Below, piece by piece: positions 17,655-27,489 of a stretch of DNA of 64,000 bases. The notes beneath the pieces are model-generated. The model ran no database searches. It saw nothing but the letters and a program-made list of their open reading frames with translations, and was not told the DNA's origin. Source of the stretch: Methylomonas albis (GTDB taxonomy: Bacteria; Pseudomonadota; Gammaproteobacteria; Methylococcales; Methylomonadaceae); the NCBI RefSeq assembly GCF_014850955.1, contig NZ_JACXSS010000001.1, positions 5,146,001 through 5,210,000 on the forward strand, in the 5' to 3' direction. Each line of letters begins with the position of its first letter. Within the stretch, counting starts at the first letter, position 1. A program made the position numbers and the translations under genes.

Positions 17655-18317
17655 TTACCGACTTGCTAGCCGAGCCATCAGCCCCTGAATATATTGGTCT
17701 ACAGCAGATGGATTTACTTCCCGTCTCAATTTAAACTGGAAACTAAACGGCAATTCTTCAAAACTCGCAAATGCCGATGTATTGGAGATATAAATCCCAT
17801 TTCGCGTTGCGTATCCCATTTCCATGGATTTAATCGGTGTTTCGCAATGGCATCGCCAATCAGATTTAATCGTACGCCATGAGAAGCGCCTAAAACACTT
17901 TGGACAACTACTGATTAAGTTTCGGCGATGGAGCGGACATACGTCGCCCATCATATGCTCAAATACATCATAGTGGAAACCCGACTCACTCAGACACATC
18001 GTACAAAATCGGACTGGAATATGACCACGCCTGATCCTAAATTTCCGATCCTGATGTCGACCTGCACGAGCCTCCAGGCGAGATCGAATCCACCAAATAT
18101 TATCCAGTGCCAAGCTACGGCCGAACACCGATTGGCTCACCTTTAGCGACTCATCGAATTCTCGTTCCAGTCCCAGTGATAATCTACATACCCACTTACA
18201 GACGTCTGCAGGTATGCTATGCCCGTTAGCCGCATAAAAGCGGTAAACATAACCTAATAGGCTTTCTCCGTGCTTCATCTGTGGGCGAATCGGATAGTCG
18301 TCAAAAGGAATCAACAT
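17655..18317 (-). CDS. tniQ: TniQ-family target-selection protein, short (second tniQ)
   Basis: 220 residues. The N-terminus shows the TniQ opening (RPQMKHGESLLGYVYRFYAA). A zinc-binding region follows at about 108-158: RFCTMCLSE, VCPLHRRNLISSCPKC and WRCHC. It starts inside the end of the preceding tniQ (7-base overlap), so it is translationally coupled. Having one long and one short TniQ protein fits Tn7-like elements that use two targeting routes, or a pair that acts together. Its target is unknown. Confidence 0.8.
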   Translation of the reverse strand: MLIPFDDYPIRPQMKHGESLLGYVYRFYAANGHSIPADVCKWVCRLSLGLEREFDESLKVSQSVFGRSLALDNIWWIRSRLEARAGRHQDRKFRIRRGHIPVRFCTMCLSESGFHYDVFEHMMGDVCPLHRRNLISSCPKCFRRFSWRTIKSDWRCHCETPIKSMEMGYATRNGIYISNTSAFASFEELPFSFQFKLRREVNPSAVDQYIQGLMARLASR

Positions 18318-20317
18318 CCTTCCCCCTTCCGAGATTTTGGCGGGATATTGAAGAGGACCTTCTCAAATGCTTCGTTATCCAGACGATGAAACTCAGATGT
18401 CGAATTAACAGCGTTTGGCTTTCCAACGCTCGCCAGCCCCATGTTTCCAACTTTATTTTCAAGCACAGGATATGTGGGTAATTGTTCAACATACCGGGAA
18501 AGTGCGCTTGTCCCCAACACATCGGCGCGCCGATAAAGCTTTTGCCTAAGCTTGTCAGCAACGTTGTGGTCGACCGGGAATATTTCCGACGACGCCAACA
18601 TGTCGACCAGTCTTGCCGAACTGAGGCCAGACGCTTCAGACAGCTTGGATAACATGACGTACTCCTGCCTGAACTGGCTAATATGGTCTGGACATATCCG
18701 CTTGGCATTTCGTGAGTCGAGCTGGTGGTTCAGATAGCCTCGATTGACCAACTGATAGGCAAACTCTTCGTTAATCCCCAGGACTTTCGCGGCGTTTGTT
18801 ACCGTCAACGCCGCCGCCTGAGGCCGCAGCTGGTTTAACCATCGGCAAATCTCCGCTTTATCCAGCCATAGATTGCGGAATTGCCGAGGTTGGTCATCGG
18901 GTTTCCTGACAATGAGTTGTCCCGACACAATGGCTTTAAACAGTTTCAAGAACGGCATCTCGATGCTGCCCCGAATTCGATTTTGCAGGGTAGCTGCCAA
19001 GAGAACACAATCGTCAGTGAGCGGCGCCGCACCCTGATTGATTATGTCGATAAGGGTTGCCAACTCCAGCCTGGAATATTGCCAGGTTGAACAATAGCCC
19101 TCGCGGGGTGGGATTTCGAATTTAAAGCATCCACTGTTTTGCAACTGGGCAAACTGTGATTTCGTGGCCCCCAGAATCTCAGCTGCATCGTGTGCCGAAA
19201 TCAAGCTTTTCAAATGCGGCAGAATCTTTTCCAAATCCGGTCGATAGATCGAGCATTGGGTGTAATTTGCCTGGGTCGTTTGATGATGAGCGGCAACGTG
19301 TTTGTCAGTAATCGCTCGACTCAACACCGAAGCGGCTAGATGATATTGCTTGCAGGCCCTGTTAAACGAAACCCAAGGCTGAACTCTCTTGGCATCTTTA
19401 CTGAACAGGGTGTGTTTTTGGGTAATGTCCCGTATCAAGTTCAATGTGACATATTCTTCGACCACGGCTTTTAGCGGCTCAAACAAAGACTCGGGAAATT
19501 CTTTGAAAAACTGCCGGTAAAAATATACCAGACGTTTCTGTTGGATGCCGATATGGCTGGCACGGTTAAAATGAATGGCTTGCAAATAGCGCCAAAATCC
19601 CTCGTCGTCGGAAAACAGGGCGTCAGCACATTGCGTGGCAGTTGCCTGAAACGCGCTAACATGCTGAAACTGCGGCCTGCCGGGTTTGGCTAACTCATCA
19701 CCGATCGCCAACCACTTCATCAGAAATGCGATCAATTCACTGCGCTGACGCAGCGTTAGCAGCTGCTTGGCATCGAACCAGTGATTGCCGGCCTCCAGAG
19801 CGCCCTTCTCCAAAACTTGCTGCATTTGAACCACCGATGACGGCGCAATAATGGCTTGCGCACCCGACAATTTCGCCAAACAGCCACAGTCCTTATCTGG
19901 CGCTTTGATAAAGCTTTGTTCCTGATAGCAAAGTGGGCAGACATCGTGCAACCAAACTCGGTGGTGAATACAGGCGGATGCCAATTTAAGCTGCCAGCCA
20001 ATTCGCCAATAGTGACCCTCCTGAAGACAAAGCGGGCAATAACGCAGTCGTGTGGCATTCAGATGAATAGTGGGTAGGGTGCAGATCTGATCAAGGCCAT
20101 GATCACCGTTTTGAAAACCTGTCCAGTCCGCCTTTAGGAAGGTTTGATATAACTTTGCATAATCGACGGTTTCAACCCCTTTACCTGCCAACAACCACCG
20201 GTAAGACGGATAGGTATTCTTGTCGGCCAAGCGCATGAGATAGCCGATCGGATTTTCATCAGGGTAGCCACTGGTGCGAATCGGTGGACAAACCAACCTT
20301 AACGGCATGCCAGTCAT
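18311..20317 (-). CDS. tniQ: TniQ/TnsD-family target-selection protein, long
   Basis: 668 residues. The TniQ domain is at the N-terminus (GYPDENPIGYLMRLADKN) with a zinc-binding cluster at about 93-148: YCPLCLQEGHYWRIGW, CIHHRVWLHDVCPLC and CGC. The long C-terminal half contains several probable HTH segments (ISAHDAAEILGATKSQFAQL and VTNAAKVLGINEEFAYQLV), as in TnsD proteins that recognise a specific chromosomal site. It overlaps the tnsC stop by 4 bases. The attachment site cannot be read from the sequence; no glmS gene is in the window. Confidence 0.85.
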   Translation of the reverse strand: MTGMPLRLVCPPIRTSGYPDENPIGYLMRLADKNTYPSYRWLLAGKGVETVDYAKLYQTFLKADWTGFQNGDHGLDQICTLPTIHLNATRLRYCPLCLQEGHYWRIGWQLKLASACIHHRVWLHDVCPLCYQEQSFIKAPDKDCGCLAKLSGAQAIIAPSSVVQMQQVLEKGALEAGNHWFDAKQLLTLRQRSELIAFLMKWLAIGDELAKPGRPQFQHVSAFQATATQCADALFSDDEGFWRYLQAIHFNRASHIGIQQKRLVYFYRQFFKEFPESLFEPLKAVVEEYVTLNLIRDITQKHTLFSKDAKRVQPWVSFNRACKQYHLAASVLSRAITDKHVAAHHQTTQANYTQCSIYRPDLEKILPHLKSLISAHDAAEILGATKSQFAQLQNSGCFKFEIPPREGYCSTWQYSRLELATLIDIINQGAAPLTDDCVLLAATLQNRIRGSIEMPFLKLFKAIVSGQLIVRKPDDQPRQFRNLWLDKAEICRWLNQLRPQAAALTVTNAAKVLGINEEFAYQLVNRGYLNHQLDSRNAKRICPDHISQFRQEYVMLSKLSEASGLSSARLVDMLASSEIFPVDHNVADKLRQKLYRRADVLGTSALSRYVEQLPTYPVLENKVGNMGLASVGKPNAVNSTSEFHRLDNEAFEKVLFNIPPKSRKGEGC

Positions 20318-21288
20318 AGGAGTTCCCTCTTTTTCGCTTTTGACAAACCCATTGCCGGCGCTTTGTAGAACACCATGCCGTATTGATCCAATCGTTGACC
20401 GAAAAAATCAGCATTAAAGGGATTCAACTTGCCTACGCCTTCATGCCAAACATCCTCGCTGAATGCGCCTTCAAGGCATTCACGGTCGATGCCCGGCAAA
20501 TCGAATTTAAGTGCATAATTGTAAGCACCCAACATCAGCTTGACCATGTAGCCCATGATGCCATTGGTCGCGAAATGCAATTGCCGGGCAATCCCGTCCT
20601 GATACAAGTCCATCGGAATCGGCAGACCCAGCGTGGTGTCGATCTTTTTAATGACCCCCAGAAAGTGGCTGCGACTAGTAGGGCATTCGAGATCGAAAGG
20701 TTTCAGATCGATTCGACGACAAAATCGTCGACGCAATTGTTCATTGACGTTCAGAATTATCTGCGTATTCTCAAGCCCCATCAGTACTGTCGAGACCTGA
20801 GCCTTATTGATTAACGTTTTAAGCCAATCCGCAACGTCTGCCGGTAACTTTTTGTGGCCATGTTCCACAAAATGATGCATCTCATCGAAAATAATCAGAT
20901 TTATTTTACATTCCTTAATCAAATGTAAAATCCGATTAGTTTTTTCCGTTGCCGAACCTCGATTGAAAAGCGGGTCGCCAAGTTGCGTTAAAATTTCTTC
21001 AGCGAGATTTTTAATCGTCGGCGTTGCGGGAATTTCCACAGCAAGTACCGGTGTTATTTTTCGATCTGGGGTTTCGCATTGCGGAAACGCCAGAACTAAC
21101 AGATCCCTTAACGTTGATTTACCAGTGCCGGAAGGACCGACAAGAAGATAATTCTTTGCTAGTCCAGTTTGCTGATTAAAAATACAGGCGTCGCTAAGTA
21201 ATTGATACGCATCATCAAATATCGGATATTTTATGATAAGTTTAGTGACACTGACCCACATGCTATTAAAATTGCTTTGATCGATCAT
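20314..21288 (-). CDS. tnsC: TnsC-family AAA+ ATPase
   Basis: About 324 residues. It is the ATP-dependent regulator linking target selector and transposase. Walker A is LLVGPSGTGKST and Walker B is LIIFDEMHHF. Sensor and arginine motifs (LMGLENTQ, LRRRFCRRIDLKPF) follow in the TnsC/TniB pattern. ATG 21288 is chosen because AAGGAGG lies 6 bases upstream; an ATG two codons earlier abuts the Shine-Dalgarno. It overlaps the end of tnsB. Confidence 0.88.
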   Translation of the reverse strand: MIDQSNFNSMWVSVTKLIIKYPIFDDAYQLLSDACIFNQQTGLAKNYLLVGPSGTGKSTLRDLLVLAFPQCETPDRKITPVLAVEIPATPTIKNLAEEILTQLGDPLFNRGSATEKTNRILHLIKECKINLIIFDEMHHFVEHGHKKLPADVADWLKTLINKAQVSTVLMGLENTQIILNVNEQLRRRFCRRIDLKPFDLECPTSRSHFLGVIKKIDTTLGLPIPMDLYQDGIARQLHFATNGIMGYMVKLMLGAYNYALKFDLPGIDRECLEGAFSEDVWHEGVGKLNPFNADFFGQRLDQYGMVFYKAPAMGLSKAKKRELL

Positions 21289-22309
21289 GATCATCCTCCT
21301 TAATCGCTACCTCGAAATCAGGAATGACATCGGTGCGATAGTCTTGATCGTTTGGCTTACCCATTTTTTCGGGTAGTGTGTTAGATGAGAACGGTGTTTG
21401 TTGCAGAGCCTTGGTATCGTAGCGGGCGGCTTTTTTACGCTGGCTGAGTTTCTTGCTGGTGTTAGCCATCGCGATGAGCTGACGGAGCTTTTCTTTGCCC
21501 CGCTCGTAAATTGAGACATCCATACGTTCGGCATTAGTTAAATTGGCATGGCGACGAATTAACAAATGCTGGGCCAATGTTAGGTTGTTGGCATATTCCG
21601 GATAGGTACAAGGCACGGTGAAATAATCACCTTGCTGTTCATCGAACACCCAAATGGCGCCCAGGTCTTCCGGGTTGATGCGGATGGTGACCGATCCAAC
21701 ACCGCGCTTGCGCAACACCGCCAGTTCCGCCGAGTTATACATCAAACCTTTAAATTGCACGCCTTCGTGGTTGAGCTTACGGGATTTTTGAACCGCCAAA
21801 ATCAAATCCAACTTTTCCTTACTTTCCGGCAGTATGGGCTCGATGATTTTCAGACCGTCTTGCCAAGCCAGCGCCGGGCTAATACCCAGGCTTCTGTGGG
21901 TGGCTTGGCTATAAACATCAATGATCCAGACATGGAGCAGCTTTTTAAACTCGGCCAGAGTCATGTTCGCTGAATTTTCGGAGTCATAATCGCCGCGCTG
22001 AGTAATATTGGAGAACGTGGTTCCGGCAATTTTGTGGCTCAGTTGCCGATTAAACGTCCCTAAGAATCGCTCAATAGCGCCTTTATAGTGCGGCTGTTTT
22101 TTGGGGCAGTAGATGATTTCGATATTCAACTCAGCACACATGCGTTTCAGCTGCTCCGAATGGAATTCCAGACCGTTATCACAAACCAATGTGACCATGA
22201 TGCCGTAAGCTGGCCATTGGCATTCAACGTCTGGATACTGCTGGGTCACATAGTTTTTGGGCAGAATGGCATGCCGTAGCGCACGCATGACAGCCAGCTC
22301 TGATGGTGG
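21266..22309 (-). pseudogene. tnsB: tnsB, C-terminal part (split by the IS21-family element)
   Basis: Encodes the second half of the transposase: PPSELAVMRALRHAIL, the second catalytic Asp in LVCDNGLEFHS, the catalytic Glu in HYKGAIERFLGTFNRQ, a Mu-type C-terminal beta-barrel region and a basic tail that probably contacts TnsC. Joined at the GGTGG target duplication to the N-terminal part, the reading frame gives GFEIGFEPPSELAVM without a break, proving a clean insertion. An ATG within the IS end could start this fragment, but without the first Asp it cannot catalyse transposition. Confidence 0.92.
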
Positions 22310-22378
22310 TGCATAATTGCACCCACTTGCACACTCAAGTGCACGACATTTGCACACCTAAGTGCATCACTTGCACAC
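22310..22378 (+). repeat. IS21-type left terminal repeat array
   Basis: The terminal TGCATAATTGCA is followed by ACTTGCACAC at 22325-22334, ATTTGCACAC at 22348-22357 and ACTTGCACAC at 22369-22378. The first two sit 15 and 38 bases from the tip, mirrored at the right end (16 and 39). Confidence 0.88.
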
Positions 22379-22417
22379 TCTCGGTCTGACAAGTTGCACA
22401 AGTGATGGATTAGCCCT

Positions 22418-23164
22418 CTAGGATGTGTTTTTACCTTTCAGCTTCCGCATCGATTCGCCCTTGAGTTCTATCGGATGAGCCCGATGGACGATCCGGTCCA
22501 AAATCGCGTCCGCGACCGTGGCGTCTTCGAATAATTCGTACCATTTATTGGTCGGATATTGACTGGTGAGGATTAAGGAGCCGACCATCGATTGCTGATC
22601 CAGGATTTCTAAAAGTATCGGCCCCAATTGAGCGGGTACGCCGCCAATGCCGACATCGTCGATGATTAACAACGATGCGCTGATTAATTGACGTCGCAGT
22701 TTGGTCAAACTGCCATCCGCCATCCCCACGGTTAAATTCTCAAATAAGCGGGTTGCGGTCATATAGAGCGTACTTAAGCCACGCCGGCAAGCTTGTTGAC
22801 CAAAGGCACAGGCGATCCAACTTTTGCCGGTGCCGGTCGTACCGGTCAGAATCAGGTTTTGCTTTTGCCGCATCCATTCACCGGTCGCCAACGTTTGTAT
22901 TTGCAAAGGGTCCAGGCTACGTTGATTCCGGTAATCGATGTCTTCGAGTACCGCCTGGGAATAACGGAGTTTGGCGTTTTTCAATAGTCGTTCGATTTTG
23001 CGGGCGTCTTTACTCAACAACTCCTGCTCAATCAACAAACCCAGACGTTGCTCAAAAGGCATGGCGGAAAATTTCGGCTCGGACTGCTGTTTTTCCAAGG
23101 CCGCAGCCATGCCGTGCAGACCGAGCTGAGCGAGTGTATGGGGTATGGTTCCAGCGATGATCAT
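22418..23164 (-). CDS. istB: IstB, IS21-family helper ATPase
   Basis: A 248-residue DnaC-like AAA+ ATPase that assembles on DNA and activates the IstA transposase. Walker A is LILTGTTGTGKSW (about 105-117), Walker B SLLIIDDVGIGG, and sensor 1 LILTSQYPTNKWYELF. C-terminal DAILDRIVHRAHPIELKGES is the family's closing motif. The start codon overlaps the istA stop, the usual coupling. Confidence 0.95.
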   Translation of the reverse strand: MIIAGTIPHTLAQLGLHGMAAALEKQQSEPKFSAMPFEQRLGLLIEQELLSKDARKIERLLKNAKLRYSQAVLEDIDYRNQRSLDPLQIQTLATGEWMRQKQNLILTGTTGTGKSWIACAFGQQACRRGLSTLYMTATRLFENLTVGMADGSLTKLRRQLISASLLIIDDVGIGGVPAQLGPILLEILDQQSMVGSLILTSQYPTNKWYELFEDATVADAILDRIVHRAHPIELKGESMRKLKGKNTS

Positions 23165-24714
23165 TATGATGCCCCTGGTGTGGTGGTGAAATAATCGGCG
23201 CCACGCAAGTTTTCGTGTTCAATCACCATTACAGTTGGCGCCGTAGACTGGCGACTATCGGCATTGGTACGAATAATACCCCTTAGCCGGTCAAAACCCA
23301 GGCAATTTAGCCGTAATGCATGGGTACAAGCTGATTCAATTCGCCCCTGCCAGTTGTCTTTCTGGGCGTCTCGGCGTAGCAATTGCGCGGCTTTTAGACG
23401 ACTGGCAAAGTGGCGTTTGTCTTCAAGACTGCGTTGTAAAAACGTCACGGTGGACGGGCCGACCGATTGCGCCCAGGTCTGCAATCCTTCCAGCGTCCCT
23501 TCGCGAAACAATCGGTGGTTGGGAGGCATATGCTCATCCAAGGTGGTTCGACCGGGACCGAATTTTCGTGTGTGCGATGCAATTAATCGGCGTTGGTAGT
23601 AGACATGGAGAAACTCGTCGTTGGCCCGAATATCAACCTGGTGATGAGCATAGGTATACAACACCGAATAGTAATGTTGCTCGTATTCAACGTGATAACT
23701 TTCGTCCACTCTGACCTGATAACGCCATTGGCTGTAAGGATAGGGATCGCTGCGAAGCCCTTTTAACACCGGTGCATCTAATTCGAAAAAGCGTTGGAAT
23801 CGACTATTTGGATAAGTACGAGTGGTACGCTCATTGAGTTTTTCCATCCAGTAGCTGATGGCAGTATTCAACTCGTCCAAACTGAAAAATACTTGATCGC
23901 GTAACCGAGCCAGCACCCAGCGCTGTACGATTTGTACACCGATCTCACCCAAGGACTTATCCTTCGGTTTGCGGGGTCTGGCCGGCATCACGATGAAATC
24001 GTAGTGCTCGGCAAATTCTTGATAGGCTGAATTCAACAACAAGCCCTGTTTATTGTTTTGTAGCACTGCGGATTTTAAATTGTCCGGTACGATGTAACGC
24101 GGTACACCACCGAGATGAGCCAACATGAGCGCGTGAGCCTTCAGCCAGTCGGCAATTTTCTGGGAGGCGACGGCAATGGCAAACAAATACCCGGAAGCAC
24201 CCAGTGCCCCGACAAATACCTGGGCGAACCAGACTTCGCCAGTTTCAGCGTTACGAATCGGCATGGTGCGCCCGCAAAAGTCGACGAAAATGTATTCGCC
24301 CGGAAAATAGATTTGACGCAGACTGATCTTACAACTGCGTTTCCAGGCTCGGTAACGGCGGCAATATTGCTCGTAAGAAAATCCCTCCGGATTGCGCTGG
24401 CGATATTCCTCCCAAAGCAATTGCAAGGTCATATCCCGTTTGTACATTTCTGAATGTGCCTGAATCCAGTCTGGAACAGGTTTTCGAGAATCGCCCGACT
24501 TTTTATCGCCGAACAACGCTTGGTAAAGCTTGCCGTCATCCAGGGCGTGGAGGTCAGCCCATGTCAATTGTTTTCCGAGCAACACCACTCGGACCGCTCT
24601 GACGGTGTTGGGTGAAATGCGGCAGGAGATGCCAATGGAGCGCATCGAAAGGTCTGGGTCTGCCAAGAGTCGAATTACTTGGCGCAAAGTGGTTATGGAT
24701 ATTTTCATTGTCAT
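23164..24714 (-). CDS. istA: IstA, IS21-family DDE transposase
   Basis: 516 residues. N-terminal HTH (DPDLSMRSIGISCRISPNTV) binds the terminal repeats. The RNase H-like core shows Asp in YIFVDFCGRTMP, Asp in YIVPDNLKSAV and Glu in KDKSLGEIGVQIVQRW. A C-terminal domain contacts IstB. Length and order are normal. The start is 24714. In a simple IS21 an end would lie within about 200 bases upstream; none of the ACTTGCACAC repeats is found there. Confidence 0.93.
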   Translation of the reverse strand: MTMKISITTLRQVIRLLADPDLSMRSIGISCRISPNTVRAVRVVLLGKQLTWADLHALDDGKLYQALFGDKKSGDSRKPVPDWIQAHSEMYKRDMTLQLLWEEYRQRNPEGFSYEQYCRRYRAWKRSCKISLRQIYFPGEYIFVDFCGRTMPIRNAETGEVWFAQVFVGALGASGYLFAIAVASQKIADWLKAHALMLAHLGGVPRYIVPDNLKSAVLQNNKQGLLLNSAYQEFAEHYDFIVMPARPRKPKDKSLGEIGVQIVQRWVLARLRDQVFFSLDELNTAISYWMEKLNERTTRTYPNSRFQRFFELDAPVLKGLRSDPYPYSQWRYQVRVDESYHVEYEQHYYSVLYTYAHHQVDIRANDEFLHVYYQRRLIASHTRKFGPGRTTLDEHMPPNHRLFREGTLEGLQTWAQSVGPSTVTFLQRSLEDKRHFASRLKAAQLLRRDAQKDNWQGRIESACTHALRLNCLGFDRLRGIIRTNADSRQSTAPTVMVIEHENLRGADYFTTTPGAS

Positions 24715-24720
24715 TCCTTC

Positions 24721-24752
24721 GCAACGGGCGTGCGAAATCCTTCGCCCGTTGC
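24721..24752. repeat. Perfect 10-bp hairpin upstream of istA
   Basis: GCAACGGGCG pairs with CGCCCGTTGC across 12 bases, directly before the istA start. It could shield translation of istA or be a structured remnant; no T-run follows. Confidence 0.5.
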
Positions 24753-24859
24753 GATGTATTAAAAAATGGGTATGGGAACAGACGGCCGACTTGACGCCGG
24801 TCTGGATTAGATCGACAATGAAATCGTCATGAGTGTCTGAATTTCTTGACGGTTTCTTG

Positions 24860-24889
24860 AAAAGCCCGGGGTTGCCGCCCTGGGCTTTT
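24860..24889. terminator. Bidirectional hairpin terminator
   Basis: AAAAGCCC pairs with GGGCTTTT around a GC-rich loop, giving T-runs on both strands. It ends the small minus-strand regulator gene, and would stop plus-strand transcription arriving from the istA side. Confidence 0.8.
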
Positions 24890-24908
24890 GTCGTTCTGAG
24901 TCTGTGAA

Positions 24909-25214
24909 TTATTTGGGCTTGTCAGCTAGTTCATTCGTTGGCTCCTGGTCTTTATTAGTTTGTGGGATAGATAAACGTTGTTCGGCTAGCCAACGTGCAA
25001 CATCCTGCGTCAACGCAAAACGGCCACGCCGGCCTTCAATTTCGAATTCCACTACCGGTATCCGCTGCCGCAAACGGGCTTGGCGATAAGCCGCCGGATT
25101 GGTAAATCCCAACAATTTCCAGAGGTCGCGACTCGCCAATAGTGGGCCGTACAGGCGAGTCAATGTCTCCTGCAATTCCAGTATTAAAGGCTCGATAGAG
25201 TCGGGTTGTGTCAT
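24909..25214 (-). CDS. Small putative DNA-binding protein (AlpA/PrtN-like)
   Basis: 101 residues. The middle (LASRDLWKLLGFTNPAAYRQ) reads like a winged-helix/excisionase-type recognition region and is followed by a basic strand EIEGRRGRFALTQDVARWL. The C-tail is polar. It is divergent from the AAA-subtilase module and could be its regulator, or an element regulator (inference). The family call is tentative. Confidence 0.5.
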   Translation of the reverse strand: MTQPDSIEPLILELQETLTRLYGPLLASRDLWKLLGFTNPAAYRQARLRQRIPVVEFEIEGRRGRFALTQDVARWLAEQRLSIPQTNKDQEPTNELADKPK

Positions 25215-25338
25215 GTTGCGCTCGGTAGTGATTCTGATGCCGGATAGCCTAACCGAAGTCGTTTATTGAAAAAACTGGAGAGTTTAAGCAAACTTTTACT
25301 GTAAATTAGCAGTTAACATTTTTATAAATCAATTGGTT

Positions 25339-26376
25339 ATGAGTTTTCGCGTCAAAGGAAAAAAGCGGCAGCACCTGCAGCAATTTTGGGATGATCCCAG
25401 CAATCGTCGTCTCATCAATATCTTACGAGTCCGTTATTGGTATGCTGGCGTCAAGCAAAAAACCGGTCTGAGTACCGCCTACCAACTGGAATGCTACTTT
25501 GAACCACTCACAAAAGCATCGATTGATAAAAGAACGCCATTTCGAAACAAATGGAGTAGGTATCAATCCGACAAGCACAAGCCCGGTACTGCTTTGGCTG
25601 ATCTGGTTGAAGCCAAAGTTCCAGGTTCCGCCAGAGAGCTAAATCACCCTCTTTGGGAAGTCTTGCGCTTGGGTGAGCGGGCTTTGCCAAAAATTGATAG
25701 CTGGATGGAAAAGTTGGAGCCACGCGTTCTGACGGTGGTATATCACCCGCCAAAAGATCAGATGAATTTCCTGAAAATACGACAGCCCTATACGCATAGA
25801 TTGGGTAGTAAGCTAGTCAAGTTGGGAAATCTCGATGCGTTGAGTGCATTGCTGCTGTACTGGCTAGAGTCCAAGCGACTTGGAGAAAATAAGGATACCC
25901 AGTGTCAAGCTAGCAGTATCTACCAACTGTTATTGATGATGGGAATGGATTTTCGCCGCCGCAACATTGCAGAAGAGTTATTTGTACTTTTTCTGGTTCG
26001 CGTCTTTACGGCAACCGATTGGGGCGATCGGCAATTTGGTATCAATCCTGCCCATTACAAACGGGCCGCTGAACTGCTATATGGCTTGCTTTATGAAATA
26101 CGGGATATAAATCCGTTTTCCTCTTGGGCCGTCCAATGTAAAACAATGTATCAGCTATTGTCTGGAAAAAAAGGATCCGACGTGGCATACGGGCTTAATT
26201 TGGTATTGATGCCCAACTGGCAGTTTGGACCACCAACAGAACAGCAATGGAAGTCGTGGACATATGATTTTCGGCTCGCTCATTGGGGATGGATTCATCT
26301 GAATAGGGGAACCCACGGGCGATTGCCTGATGATGAGCTATGGGAGTCTCTAAACAAGGTAACTGATGCGCATTGA
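25339..26376 (+). CDS. Unknown protein upstream of the AAA-subtilase pair
   Basis: 345 residues from ATG 25339 (a TTG two codons earlier is possible; neither has a good Shine-Dalgarno). The protein is basic at the N-terminus (KGKKRQHLQQFWDD), rich in Trp and Tyr and mostly helical in appearance, with no membrane segment and no motif I recognise. It is on the same strand as the AAA and subtilase genes and probably co-transcribed. As the only unknown in the module it could be the sensor or the substrate. Confidence 0.65.
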   Translation: MSFRVKGKKRQHLQQFWDDPSNRRLINILRVRYWYAGVKQKTGLSTAYQLECYFEPLTKASIDKRTPFRNKWSRYQSDKHKPGTALADLVEAKVPGSARELNHPLWEVLRLGERALPKIDSWMEKLEPRVLTVVYHPPKDQMNFLKIRQPYTHRLGSKLVKLGNLDALSALLLYWLESKRLGENKDTQCQASSIYQLLLMMGMDFRRRNIAEELFVLFLVRVFTATDWGDRQFGINPAHYKRAAELLYGLLYEIRDINPFSSWAVQCKTMYQLLSGKKGSDVAYGLNLVLMPNWQFGPPTEQQWKSWTYDFRLAHWGWIHLNRGTHGRLPDDELWESLNKVTDAH

Positions 26377-26497
26377 AATTGGATTTCCTGTAAATTTCAG
26401 GCAGCAGTCAGAAACGCTGCAATCCCGTATTGCTGGTCTAGCAATATCGATTACACTACATCATAATTCTCATAAAACTTTACTGGTCTTGACTCCC

Positions 26498-27483
26498 GTG
26501 GCTATTGCTAATCAAATCAAAGCATTACTTAAGTCGCATGTCGATGGCGACGAAGCTATGTTTTTATCAATTGCTATGCAGATGGCTGCTCAGGAAGCTA
26601 AAAAGGGACACGGCAATCTGGCTAAAGAAATACGCGATTTGATTGATTCCGCTAAAAGCAACCCCAACCTAAATGAGTCAAAGCCGACGCTATTAGTAAA
26701 GCCCAGGGGGAACTCAGTCAGTTGTTGAATGTTTCCTATCCTCAAATTCGGCTTGCGGATATGGTGTTGTCTGAAAACATTCAGGCAAAACTAGATCGAT
26801 TAATCAAGGAACACAAACATGTACAAAAACTACGTGCTCATGGCCTAGCGCCGCGTAAAAAGCTGTTATTGATTGGGCCGCCTGGAACAGGCAAAACTAT
26901 GACTGCATCGGTCTTGGCTGGTGAGTTAGGTCTACCACTTTTCATAGTCAGACTCGAAAGCCTGATGACCAAATACATGGGCGAAACAGCGGGGAAACTA
27001 CGCTTGATCTTCGATGCCATCGAACAAACCCGTGGCGTGTATCTATTTGATGAATTCGACAGCATTGGTTCGCAGCGGGGTAACAGCAACGACGTGGGTG
27101 AGATTCGCAGAGTCTTAAACAGCTTTTTGCAAATGATCGAGCAGGATACATCAGACAGTCTGTTAATAGCAGCCACTAATCATCATGAATTACTCGATCA
27201 TGCACTGTTTAGACGGTTCGATGATTTAATCGAATACGACCTACCAAGCAAAGATGAAATCATAACGGCTTTAAAGTCTAAGCTTGCCGTATTCAAAACA
27301 TCCAGAGTTTTATGGAGTAAAGCCGCCGAAGCTGCATTGAGTTTGAGCTACGGTGACATCACTAGAGCCTGTGAAGATGCAATCAAGGATGCGATTATTC
27401 ATAACAAAGACATAGTCAGTCAGACTGATCTCATGAATGCTATTAAAGAGCGACGGCTAGTCAGACAAAAAACAGTAAATTAA
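26498..27483 (+). CDS. AAA+ ATPase paired with subtilase, with an internal -1 frameshift
   Basis: Two overlapping frames together form one AAA+ ATPase of about 328 residues. The first frame gives NQIKALLKSHVDGDEAMFLSI and GHGNLAKEIRDLIDSAK, ending KPRG. The second continues ELSQLLNVSYPQIRLADMVL, then Walker A LLIGPPGTGKTM, Walker B GVYLFDEFDSIG and arginine finger LFRRFDDL. The switch lies at AGGGGGAAC (about 26706-26714): sliding back one base on the G5 run gives KPRGELSQLL. This may be programmed slippage, a sequencing error or a true mutation. The GTG at 26498 is proposed as start because it opens the conserved part; the frame is open from ATG 26366. Probably regulates or unfolds substrate for the subtilase (inference). 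Confidence 0.75.
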
Positions 27484-27489
27484 TAGCCA

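Noticed and set aside
22310-24860. Ordinary 2.4-kb IS21 element inserted in tnsB
   Set aside because: The tnsB halves and the GGTGG duplication show that the insert runs from 22310 to 41898, and no terminal repeat was found near istA.
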